Shown in pieces: positions 6,120 to 12,592 of a stretch of DNA of 17,950 bases (position 1 is its first letter; each line of letters opens with the position of its first letter). The DNA is from Bacillota bacterium. Its GTDB lineage: Bacteria > Bacillota > Clostridia > Christensenellales > Aristaeellaceae. A program made the position numbers and the translations under genes. A model generated the notes under the pieces. The model ran no database searches. It was not told where the DNA came from and saw only the letters and a list, made by a program, of their open reading frames with translations. Location of the stretch: NCBI GenBank assembly GCA_009787135.1, contig WRGP01000229.1, positions 1-17,950 of the forward strand, read 5' to 3'.

Positions 6120-7351
6120 GGCCGTCCGCCCCTTTCCGGCACGCTGGCCGCGTCCGCGGCGCGGCGCACCGCCGCCACAAAGTCCGCGCCCTTGCTATAT
6201 TTGTCGGCGTGCAGGATGTAGTCCTTGGCGCACAGGATGTTCACGCGCTCGGCGTATACGCGTTTTGCTTCCTCCGCGATGCTGGTCACATCCTTCACCT
6301 GCGCCATGCCCACCGTGCGGCGGATCAGTTCCGTGCCCGCGTAGGAGGCGGTATCCGCCAAAATGGAGGCGAGGTACCGCTCCCTAAAGCCCTCCGCCTT
6401 GGCCATGGGCTCGGTAACGCATTGGTCATACGCCTTCAAAAACTTTGCGCAAAACAAATCGATTGTTTCCTCGATCGTTTTGAGCACCCAATCGCAGAAC
6501 GCCGCCGCCCCGTAGGCCACGCCGTTGTCCCAGGCGAAAATCAGATTGGCGATCACGTTGCCCGTGTCATAGCCGATCGGCCCGTAGAAGGCAAATTCCG
6601 GATCAAACACGCGCGTGCTGTCCTCCCGGACGAAGATGGACCCCGTGTGCAAATCGCCGTGGATCAACGCCTGCGCGCTGTTCATAAAGGTAAACTTCAG
6701 CTTGGCCACCGCAAGGTGCAGCGCATGGTCGTCGTACAACTCCTTTTGCACAAACGCCGCGTTGGGCGGGAACACCAGGTTGCGCTTGTTTATGTCGTTA
6801 TATGGCTCCGTCAGCACGAGATCCTCGGTAATCTCGCAAAGCTCCGGGTTGATAAAGCGCTTCACAAGCGCTTTTTTGGCCTTGTGCTCCATCGCTATGT
6901 CCGTGGTCTTCAAAAGCGTATGGACCATGTAGGTGGTGATATCGTCCGCGAAGCGCGGGAACATCTTATGCTTCATCAGCGCGTGCCGCATGAGCTCATG
7001 GTCGGACAGATCCTCCATGACGCAGGCGCACATGACCGTGTCGTATCCAAAGATTTGCGGCACCAGGCCGGGGGCGTACTCGCCCTGCAGGGCCAGGATT
7101 TCGCTTTCGATGCGGTTGCGGTCGGTGGAGACCCGCATGTCCGCCGAGATGCGCAGGGCCTCGCCCGCCTGTTTGACGATCAAAGATTCTCCGGTTTTTG
7201 TATCCGCCACGCGAAACACATAGTTCAGATTGCCGTCGCCGATTTCCTTGGCGGCAAGCGCCGCGTCCGTTCGCATGTAGCCCTTTTCCTTTACATACTG
7301 GGCCGTGTCGTCGGCCTTCATCAAAAAATAGGTGTCAAAGCGGGACATCAT
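6116..7351 (-). CDS. mtnK: S-methyl-5-thioribose kinase (MtnK family; may act on 5-deoxyribose)
   Basis: A kinase of 411 residues with the aminoglycoside-phosphotransferase fold, matching MtnK length. EIGDGNLNYVFRV (36-48) is the glycine-rich loop, and K60 in LIVKQ is the ATP-contacting lysine. HGDLHTGS (231-238) is the catalytic loop with Asp233. DPEFAFYGPIGYDTGN (250-265) carries the metal-binding aspartate and the family-specific GPIGYD. It phosphorylates C1 of 5-methylthioribose. Three in-frame ATGs occur at 7357, 7351 and 7348. The AAAGGA site touches the first, so the second (6-base spacing) or third (9 bases) is more likely. The start overlaps the aldolase 3' end and the stop overlaps mtnA, so these three genes form one tightly coupled unit. 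Confidence 0.93.
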   Translation of the reverse strand: MMSRFDTYFLMKADDTAQYVKEKGYMRTDAALAAKEIGDGNLNYVFRVADTKTGESLIVKQAGEALRISADMRVSTDRNRIESEILALQGEYAPGLVPQIFGYDTVMCACVMEDLSDHELMRHALMKHKMFPRFADDITTYMVHTLLKTTDIAMEHKAKKALVKRFINPELCEITEDLVLTEPYNDINKRNLVFPPNAAFVQKELYDDHALHLAVAKLKFTFMNSAQALIHGDLHTGSIFVREDSTRVFDPEFAFYGPIGYDTGNVIANLIFAWDNGVAYGAAAFCDWVLKTIEETIDLFCAKFLKAYDQCVTEPMAKAEGFRERYLASILADTASYAGTELIRRTVGMAQVKDVTSIAEEAKRVYAERVNILCAKDYILHADKYSKGADFVAAVRRAADAASVPERGGRP

Positions 7352-8216
7352 CCACATTCCTTTCTTTTATAGATAAATCCTTTATCCGCTCAAGAACCTT
7401 TTCGGTGATCTCCCGCACCTGCGCATCCTCTTGCGTCTGGCCGTCCGCGCAGTCCCGGCGCAAAAGCGGGGGGCTTGCGTCCGGCGAATGGCCCGCCGGC
7501 ACGTCTTTGGTATTGCTGGGGCGCGCCGCGCCCCGCGGGATGCCGCCGGAGGTGATGCCCATGCGCCTGCGGATCTCGACAAGCTCTTCCACCTGCTCGC
7601 GGCTTAGCACGTTCGCCTTTCCGATAATGCTGCCCGTATACAGAATGACCATCGCGTAATGCTCCATGGACTCCAGCCGGTACCACGCCTCCATCAGCGA
7701 GCCGCCCCACGTGACCGCGCCATGGTTAGCCAGCAATAGTGCGCTGTACTCGCGCGCGTAGGGGGCAATGGAATCCGGTATGCCCTGCGAGCCCGGCGTT
7801 TCGTAGTGCACGCAGGGTACCGTGCCAAGGTTGACCAGCGCTTCCGGATAAATCGCCTTGTCCAGCCCGATCCCCGCGATGGCAAAGGAGGTGCTGATGG
7901 GCGGGTGCGCGTGGCATACGGCCATGGCCTGAGGATTTTCGCTGTAAATGCGCAGGTGCATCTTCACCTCGCTGGAAGGGCCGCGCTTCCCTTGCGAGAG
8001 CACCGTGTCGTCCGTGCGCATCTTCACCAGCATTTTTTCATCCATAAAGCCTTTTGAGACGCCCGTTGGCGTCGTCCACAGGAGGTCGTCATCCACCTTG
8101 CAGCTGATGTTGCCATCGTTGGCGGCCACAAAGTTTTTCGCGTACATGCGCTTGCCAATCTCTACGATCAGCTTTTTCGCCTCGCGGTCCGTTGGATAGG
8201 GCTGGCCGTTGTGCAT
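7335..8216 (-). CDS. class II aldolase (5-deoxyribulose-1-P / methylthioribulose-1-P aldolase type) with C-terminal targeting-like helix
   Basis: A zinc-dependent class II aldolase of the fuculose-phosphate family. ANDGNIS (32-38) binds the phosphate, Glu83 in GPSSE is catalytic, and His102 and His104 (CHAHPP) with His165 (LLANHG) form the metal site. With mtnK and mtnA it should split the ketose-1-phosphate into dihydroxyacetone phosphate and acetaldehyde or (methylthio)acetaldehyde. The protein has 293 residues against about 215 for FucA. After residue 227 comes a Gly/Pro/Ser/Asp-rich linker, then an amphipathic helix VREITEKVLERIKDL (267-281), resembling a microcompartment encapsulation peptide. 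The ATG at 8216 has GGTGA five bases upstream; a GTG at 8225 is possible. It is the first gene behind the leftward consensus promoter. Confidence 0.9.
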   Translation of the reverse strand: MHNGQPYPTDREAKKLIVEIGKRMYAKNFVAANDGNISCKVDDDLLWTTPTGVSKGFMDEKMLVKMRTDDTVLSQGKRGPSSEVKMHLRIYSENPQAMAVCHAHPPISTSFAIAGIGLDKAIYPEALVNLGTVPCVHYETPGSQGIPDSIAPYAREYSALLLANHGAVTWGGSLMEAWYRLESMEHYAMVILYTGSIIGKANVLSREQVEELVEIRRRMGITSGGIPRGAARPSNTKDVPAGHSPDASPPLLRRDCADGQTQEDAQVREITEKVLERIKDLSIKERNVDDVPL

Positions 8217-8240
8217 GTTCTTCACCCGCGCGTTTCTTGA

Positions 8241-8262
8241 TTAGTAAACAACAAATAACTAA
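8241..8262. promoter_or_regulatory. inverted repeat TTAGT-N12-ACTAA, candidate LacI operator
   Basis: This 22-bp imperfect palindrome has 5-base perfect arms plus one further symmetric pair. It lies between the predicted start of the leftward transcript (about 8280) and the aldolase gene, a good roadblock position. The half-site TTAGTAAAC recurs as GTTTACTAA at 8515-8523 in front of the binding-protein gene. A shared element at both divergent units fits control by the cluster's LacI protein, but it lacks the central CG usual for LacI operators. Confidence 0.4.
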
Positions 8263-8285
8263 ACATGGTCAATTTTTATACCTTA

Positions 8286-8314
8286 ATTATAGTGTTCACG
8301 CGCATTTTTGTCAA
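8286..8314 (-). promoter_or_regulatory. consensus sigma-A promoter of the aldolase-mtnK-mtnA operon
   Basis: Minus-strand TTGACA (8314-8309) and TATAAT (8291-8286) with a 17-base spacer: both hexamers and the spacing are perfect. Such a strong promoter normally needs a repressor to be useful for a catabolic operon, which fits the LacI gene downstream and the inverted repeat at 8241-8262. Confidence 0.85.
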
Positions 8315-8462
8315 TCCTATCTTTCCGAAAATTTTGTTCGGATTGTATGATGTATTGAATAAAATATATATTCTTTTCTTATATTTTCCAATTGTCTTCA
8401 AATTTTGCCGGCTAGAAATTTTTATCAATTATTGAAAAAACATAAAATATGTTAAATTTCTC
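8315..8462. other. AT-rich spacer between the divergent promoters
   Basis: About 150 bases, much more AT-rich than the flanking genes, with A- and T-tracts that could bend DNA or act as UP elements. No gene or terminator is seen. It separates the leftward and rightward promoters of the cluster. Confidence 0.5.
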
Positions 8463-8491
8463 TTGCGTTTCATCCATGCAGATGGTATACT
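8463..8491 (+). promoter_or_regulatory. sigma-A promoter of the sugar ABC transporter operon
   Basis: TTGCGT (8463-8468) and TATACT (8486-8491) are spaced by 17 bases. The predicted transcript start near 8498 precedes a small leader frame and the binding-protein gene. The weaker -35 hexamer suggests lower intrinsic strength than the divergent promoter. Confidence 0.6.
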
Positions 8492-8512
8492 GATTTCAAT
8501 GCGGAGGGATAG

Positions 8513-8560
8513 ATGTTTACTAAAATCCCTATCAAAATTTCAAAGGAGGTTTATTTGTGA
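8513..8560 (+). CDS. possible 15-residue leader peptide coupled to the binding-protein gene
   Basis: The ATG at 8513 has GGAGGG (8503-8508) four bases upstream. It encodes MFTKIPIKISKEVYL, and its TGA (8558-8560) overlaps the GTG start of the binding-protein gene (8557-8559). It sits just after the predicted transcription start. It could raise translation of the next gene by coupling or act as a regulatory leader. The main ribosome site of the binding protein (AAAGGAGGT, 8542-8550) lies within it. No homology is claimed for so short a frame. Confidence 0.4.
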   Translation: MFTKIPIKISKEVYL

Positions 8561-9669
8561 AAAAATTTGTCGCATTGGCCCTGGTGATCATGATGGCTGT
8601 CGTGCTGTGCGCCCCCGCCATCGCCGCGGAAGCGCCAGCCCCCGTGGCCGGCAAAAAGGTCGCCTATATCATGCAGCTGACTTCCATGACCATCTTCCAG
8701 ATGTGGAAGGATTCCTGTGCGGATCTGTGCAAGGCGCTGGGCGTAGCGTTCGACTTCTTCTTCTGTGATAACGACTTTAACAAGTGGCAGGATACCATCC
8801 GCACCTGCGCCGCCGCCGGGTATGACGGCCTGTTGCTCAGCCATGGCAACAAGGACGGTTCCTATGTATTCCTCAAGGAAATCGCCGACCAGTATCCGGA
8901 CCTGAGCATCGTGTGCTTCGATACGCAGTTCTACGCGGACGGTGAAAATCAAAAGCTTCCTGGCGTCACCCAACTCTTCCAACAGGACAAGAGCCTTGTG
9001 ACCGTTCTGCTTGATGAGTTCATCAAGGAATTCGGCGAGGGCGTCCGCTTGGTTAAGGTATGGCGCGGGCCTAACTACAACAGCCCGTTCGATCGCCGCG
9101 AGGTTGGCTGGGAAGAGTACGAAGCCGCCGGCAAGATCGTGACTGTCGGGGAGATCCAGCCGCTGCAGGATACTGTCGACTCGGCCAACACCGTGTCCGC
9201 CGCGTACCTGCAGGGCCTTAGCCGCGGCGATGTGGACGGCATCGTGGCCTATTACGACTGCTATGGCCAGGGCTTGTACAACGCCATCTTCGAAAACAGC
9301 AACTTTAATGGCGGCAACGGCTCCGCGCTGCCGATGTCCTCCGTGGATATCGACCCGGTGGACGTGACGAACATGCTGGCCCGCCCAGACATCTGGACCG
9401 CCGCCGGCACCACCGACTGGACCCTCAACGGCGAAATCGCCATGCGGCTTTTGCTGCTTCAAATCGCCGGCGAGTATGACAAAATCTACGATCCCGCTTC
9501 CGGCCAATATGGCGTAGACGTGGTGGAAGTGCCCGGCTCCGCAATTCTGGCCTCCGATCTCAGGCCCGATTCCAACGTGGAAAACCTGAGTGAAATCGCG
9601 CCCGATACCTATGGCAACCTATCCTACCTGTCCGTCGCCGATTGGATGCCGGCGGGCCTGATCCACTAA
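8557..9669 (+). CDS. sugar ABC transporter substrate-binding protein (RbsB-like)
   Basis: A 370-residue exported binding protein of the ribose/galactose type. Residues 1-24 are a signal peptide: MKKF, a hydrophobic core, then CAPAIAA before EAPAP. The leucine before Cys18 does not fit a lipobox, so cleavage by signal peptidase I near AIAA is more likely. The mature domain starts KKVAYIMQLTSM, and YDGLLLSHGN, GDVDGIVAYYDCYGQG and ARPDIWTAAGTTDW follow the bilobed fold of periplasmic-binding-protein family 4. The GTG start has AAAGGAGGT six bases upstream. It should capture the sugar outside the cell for the ATPase and permease that follow. Next to an mtnK-mtnA-aldolase set, the ligand is probably 5-methylthioribose, 5-deoxyribose or ribose (inference). 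Confidence 0.9.
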   Translation: MKKFVALALVIMMAVVLCAPAIAAEAPAPVAGKKVAYIMQLTSMTIFQMWKDSCADLCKALGVAFDFFFCDNDFNKWQDTIRTCAAAGYDGLLLSHGNKDGSYVFLKEIADQYPDLSIVCFDTQFYADGENQKLPGVTQLFQQDKSLVTVLLDEFIKEFGEGVRLVKVWRGPNYNSPFDRREVGWEEYEAAGKIVTVGEIQPLQDTVDSANTVSAAYLQGLSRGDVDGIVAYYDCYGQGLYNAIFENSNFNGGNGSALPMSSVDIDPVDVTNMLARPDIWTAAGTTDWTLNGEIAMRLLLLQIAGEYDKIYDPASGQYGVDVVEVPGSAILASDLRPDSNVENLSEIAPDTYGNLSYLSVADWMPAGLIH

Positions 9670-9682
9670 TCGCGGCCTGAGG

Positions 9683-9768
9683 AAGGGGCTGCCGCGCAAC
9701 ACGCATGGATCATGGATCGTCCTCTATAGGGACGTCCTGTGGCCGTCCGTGAGATACGGCAGCCCCTT
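9683..9768 (+). repeat. intercistronic stem-loop with perfect 12-bp outer stem
   Basis: AAGGGGCTGCCG (9683-9694) pairs perfectly with CGGCAGCCCCTT (9757-9768). The 62 bases between can form smaller hairpins, including a GGACG/CGTCC pair. A further GGGGA-ATCA-TCCCC hairpin follows at 9799-9812. These fill the 198-base gap between the binding-protein and ATPase genes. Only three T residues follow the main stem, so full termination is unlikely. Stabilisation of the binding-protein mRNA, or partial termination to make more binding protein than ATPase, is plausible. Confidence 0.6.
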
Positions 9769-9867
9769 TACGCGGCAAGCGGTGCGGGGGGAACGCCAGG
9801 GGAATCATCCCCCGGAGCCCTTTCCGCCTCACGGCAAGCCCGCGCTTGACAGAGAAGAGGGAAACGC

Positions 9868-11397
9868 ATGGAGAAACTGACGCTTGCGGCCAGGGATGTT
9901 TCCATAGAATTCCCCGGCGTAAAGGCGCTTGCGAACGTGAATTTCGAAATCAGCACCGGCGAGATCCGGGCGGTCGTCGGCGCGAACGGGGCCGGCAAAT
10001 CCACTTTAATGAAAATTCTGGCGGGCGCGAATCCCTCCTATACCGGTGAAGTGCTGCTAAACGGCAAAGTGATTGACCTGCGCTCGCCCATGGCCGCCAA
10101 AAAGCATGGCATCCAGATCGTATACCAAGAGGTCGACACGGCGCTCATTCCAACGCTTTCCGTGGCGGAGAACGTGCTGTTGAATCATATGATCATGGAG
10201 CAAAAGTCGCCCGTCCTCAATTGGCGGAGGCTCCGCCGCGAGGCCCAAAGAATCTTGGCGCGCCTTCACATCGACGTAAACGTCCGCAGGCTCGTACAAA
10301 ACCTGACCCTCGCGCAAAAGCAGATGGTACTCATCGCCAAAGCCATTGCGTCCCGGTGCAATTTTCTGATTCTGGACGAGCCCACCGCGCCCCTGAGCGA
10401 TACGGAAACGACGGAACTCTTCGGGCTGGTAAAGCATTTGCACGAAACGGAAAATATCGCGATCATCTTCATCTCGCACCGCATCCATGAGGTCATTTCA
10501 ATCTGCGAAAAGTATACGGTGATGCGCAACGGCGAAACCGTGGACACCACCGCCGTTACGGAGAGCACAACCACGAAGGAAATCGTGGAAAAGATGCTGG
10601 GCCGCGCCTTTGACGAGCTCTTCTCCAAGGAAAAAGTCGAAATCGGCGAAAGGGTCTTTGAGGTGTCGCACCTCTCCGACGCCGAAGGCAAGGTCAGCGA
10701 TGTATCCTTTTACGTCAGGAAGGGAGAGATCGTCGGCATTGCCGGCTTGGTGGGCGCGGGTAAATCCGAGCTGTGCAAAACCATCTTTGGCGCGCATGCC
10801 AAGGCGGGCGGGGAAATGACCCTTCATGGCAAGAAGCTTAGGATCAACAATCCCACGCAGGCCCTGCAGAACCGGATCGCCCTCGTGCCAGAGGAGCGGC
10901 GCAAGGAGGGCGTCCTGGTAAATGAAAATGTAAGCCTCAATTTGTCGGCCGCGTGCCTTGGCGATTTTTGTACGGCGTCGTTTATCAACAGATCGAAGGT
11001 TGATGGGAACGCGAGAAAATACGTGGAAGAGCTCGGCATTATCACGCCCTCCATTCGCCAGTACGTCCGCAACCTCTCCGGCGGCAACCAGCAGAAGGTC
11101 GCCGTTGGCAAGTGGCTGGCCGCGGATTGTGAACTATATATTTTTGACGAACCCACAAAGGGCGTGGATGTCGGCGCCAAGCACGATATTTTCCGCCTGA
11201 TCAACAACATCACCAAACAGGGGAACAGCGTCCTCTACGCCACCTGCGAAAACGCGGAGCTCTTATCCATCGCCGACCGGATCTATGTGCTGTATGACGG
11301 AAAAATCATGGCGGAGCTTACGGCCTCGGAAACCGATGAGGATGAGATCATGAACTATGCGGTCGGCGGCGGCACGCCGCAAGTCGCGGCAATTTGA
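9868..11397 (+). CDS. sugar ABC transporter ATP-binding protein, two fused ATPase domains (RbsA/MglA-type)
   Basis: A protein of 509 residues with two tandem ATPase domains, as in RbsA and MglA. Domain 1 has Walker A GANGAGKST (38-46), signature LTLAQKQM (146-153), Walker B FLILDEPTA (166-174) and H-loop FISHR. Domain 2 has Walker A GLVGAGKSE (293-301), signature LSGGNQQKV (403-411) and Walker B LYIFDEPTKGVD (423-434). Domain 2 lacks a switch histidine (YATCENAE), as is usual for this subfamily. It powers uptake on the cytoplasmic side of the membrane with the permease encoded next. The ATG has a GAGGG-type site upstream. The permease starts 25 bases downstream. Confidence 0.95.
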   Translation: MEKLTLAARDVSIEFPGVKALANVNFEISTGEIRAVVGANGAGKSTLMKILAGANPSYTGEVLLNGKVIDLRSPMAAKKHGIQIVYQEVDTALIPTLSVAENVLLNHMIMEQKSPVLNWRRLRREAQRILARLHIDVNVRRLVQNLTLAQKQMVLIAKAIASRCNFLILDEPTAPLSDTETTELFGLVKHLHETENIAIIFISHRIHEVISICEKYTVMRNGETVDTTAVTESTTTKEIVEKMLGRAFDELFSKEKVEIGERVFEVSHLSDAEGKVSDVSFYVRKGEIVGIAGLVGAGKSELCKTIFGAHAKAGGEMTLHGKKLRINNPTQALQNRIALVPEERRKEGVLVNENVSLNLSAACLGDFCTASFINRSKVDGNARKYVEELGIITPSIRQYVRNLSGGNQQKVAVGKWLAADCELYIFDEPTKGVDVGAKHDIFRLINNITKQGNSVLYATCENAELLSIADRIYVLYDGKIMAELTASETDEDEIMNYAVGGGTPQVAAI

Positions 11398-11422
11398 ATG
11401 GCAAAACAGGAGGGAACGCTTG

Positions 11423-12433
11423 ATGCAAGCTTCGTTGAATCCAAACCCATTGAGAAGCGGGAGGACAAAGAGCGCTTATCGCTTTCTTCTGGATTGGGCG
11501 GCCATCATAACGCTGGCGCTGTGCTTTGTGGTGTTTTACGCGGTTAAAGGCGATAAATTCATGTCCGTAAACAACATGATCAATATCCTGCGCGCCATGT
11601 CCATTACCACCGTATTTGGCATTGCCGCCACCATTTCCATGGCGCCGGACGGCTTTGACATGTCGGCCTGCACACTGGCCAGCTGCTCCGCGTATGTGTT
11701 TGTAAGCATGTACCTGTGGTATGGATTGCCGCTGTGGCTTTGTACCATTGTCACCGTCTTTTCGACGCTCATCATGTACCAGCTGACCATGTTCCTCATC
11801 TTGGTCTGCAAAATCCCGGACATGCTGGCCACCTGCGCGCTTATGTTTGTCCATCAGGGCCTTGGCCAGTGGTATATTGGCGGCGGCGCGGTTTCCACCG
11901 GCATGCGCCTGCCAGGCGGCGCCGCGCCTGCCCGCACGTCGCTTTCCGACGCGTTCTCCGCCATTGGCCGCTGGCCTTTGATCGTCATCATTATGGCGGC
12001 TTGCGTGTTGATCGCCTTTTTCTTCCTTGAGTTTACCAAACATGGCCGCTTCATCTACGCGATGGGCGGCAACCGCCAGGCCGCTAAGCTGTCGGGCATC
12101 AACGTGAAGGCGTACCGCTATTTGGCGGGCATGATCACCGCCGTTTTCATCGCCATCGGCGGCATTCTTGTGTCCTCCCGCGGCAGCTCCGCGCAGGTGA
12201 TGTGCTGCGATAATTACCTGATGCAGTCCCTGGCCGCCGTATTCGTCGGGCGCTCCGTCGGTGGGGCGGAAAAACCAAACGCGTTGGGCACCCTCGTGGG
12301 ATCCATGCTGGTATCCACGCTTGAAAACGGCCTTACCATTATGGCTGTTTCCTACTATGTGCTGCCCGCCGTGAAGGGCGCGGTTTTAGCCCTTGCGCTG
12401 ATCGCCGCTTATGCGGGCAAAAAAGAGCAGTAA
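11423..12433 (+). CDS. sugar ABC transporter permease (RbsC-type)
   Basis: A 336-residue membrane protein of the ribose/xylose/AraH permease family. Hydrophobic segments lie near 22-41, 60-75, 88-110, 108-130, 185-203, 236-252, 266-280 and 287-331. GRFIYAMGGNRQAAKLSGI (208-226) is the conserved cytoplasmic loop that contacts the ATPase. One permease gene is enough because these transporters use a homodimer. The ATG at 11423 has AGGAGGG eight bases upstream. An in-frame extension back to 11357 overlaps the ATPase gene and lacks a ribosome site. The protein has several cysteines in or near membrane segments. It closes the rightward operon and is followed by a possible terminator. Confidence 0.93.
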   Translation: MQASLNPNPLRSGRTKSAYRFLLDWAAIITLALCFVVFYAVKGDKFMSVNNMINILRAMSITTVFGIAATISMAPDGFDMSACTLASCSAYVFVSMYLWYGLPLWLCTIVTVFSTLIMYQLTMFLILVCKIPDMLATCALMFVHQGLGQWYIGGGAVSTGMRLPGGAAPARTSLSDAFSAIGRWPLIVIIMAACVLIAFFFLEFTKHGRFIYAMGGNRQAAKLSGINVKAYRYLAGMITAVFIAIGGILVSSRGSSAQVMCCDNYLMQSLAAVFVGRSVGGAEKPNALGTLVGSMLVSTLENGLTIMAVSYYVLPAVKGAVLALALIAAYAGKKEQ

Positions 12434-12437
12434 TCTC

Positions 12438-12511
12438 CCGGGCGTTCGATAATTTGCCGTGCCAGCAAAAGGCACGCTCTGCCGGAAGCCCGGTACTTTC
12501 TTCGCTTTTTT
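12438..12511 (+). terminator. possible terminator of the transporter operon
   Basis: CCGGGC (12438-12443) can pair with GCCCGG (12488-12493), enclosing a 6-bp hairpin CGTGCC/GGCACG (12458-12463 and 12471-12476). A run of six T follows at 12506-12511, twelve bases after the outer stem. The stem-to-T distance is longer than in a classical intrinsic terminator, so the call is tentative. Confidence 0.4.
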
Positions 12512-12531
12512 GCAGGATTAAAATAATTTGC

Positions 12532-12560
12532 TTGCACAATCGACAAAAATCTGGTAGGAT
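12532..12560 (+). promoter_or_regulatory. sigma-A promoter of dapA-dapB
   Basis: TTGCAC (12532-12537) and TAGGAT (12555-12560) with a 17-base spacer. The start would be near 12567, about 25 bases before the ATG at 12593. No lysine riboswitch fits in this short leader. Confidence 0.55.
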
Positions 12561-12592
12561 AGGCACAATTGATTGATAAAGGGGGCGTTCCC

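Noticed and set aside
5220..7372. Long plus-strand open frames opposite mtnA and mtnK (333 and 387 codons)
   Set aside because: They are antisense shadows caused by the GC-rich third positions. Their products are rich in His, Arg and Gly and show no family, while the minus strand encodes complete enzymes.
8551..9507. Minus-strand open frame of 318 codons opposite the sugar-binding protein
   Set aside because: Antisense shadow of a clearly recognised gene, with no ribosome site or recognisable domain.
11357..11422. Longer start of the permease overlapping the ATPase gene
   Set aside because: No ribosome site; the ATG at 11423 has AGGAGGG at good spacing.
12434..12592. Lysine riboswitch upstream of dapA
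   Set aside because: The leader after the promoter is about 25 bases, and the upstream part is the transporter operon end.
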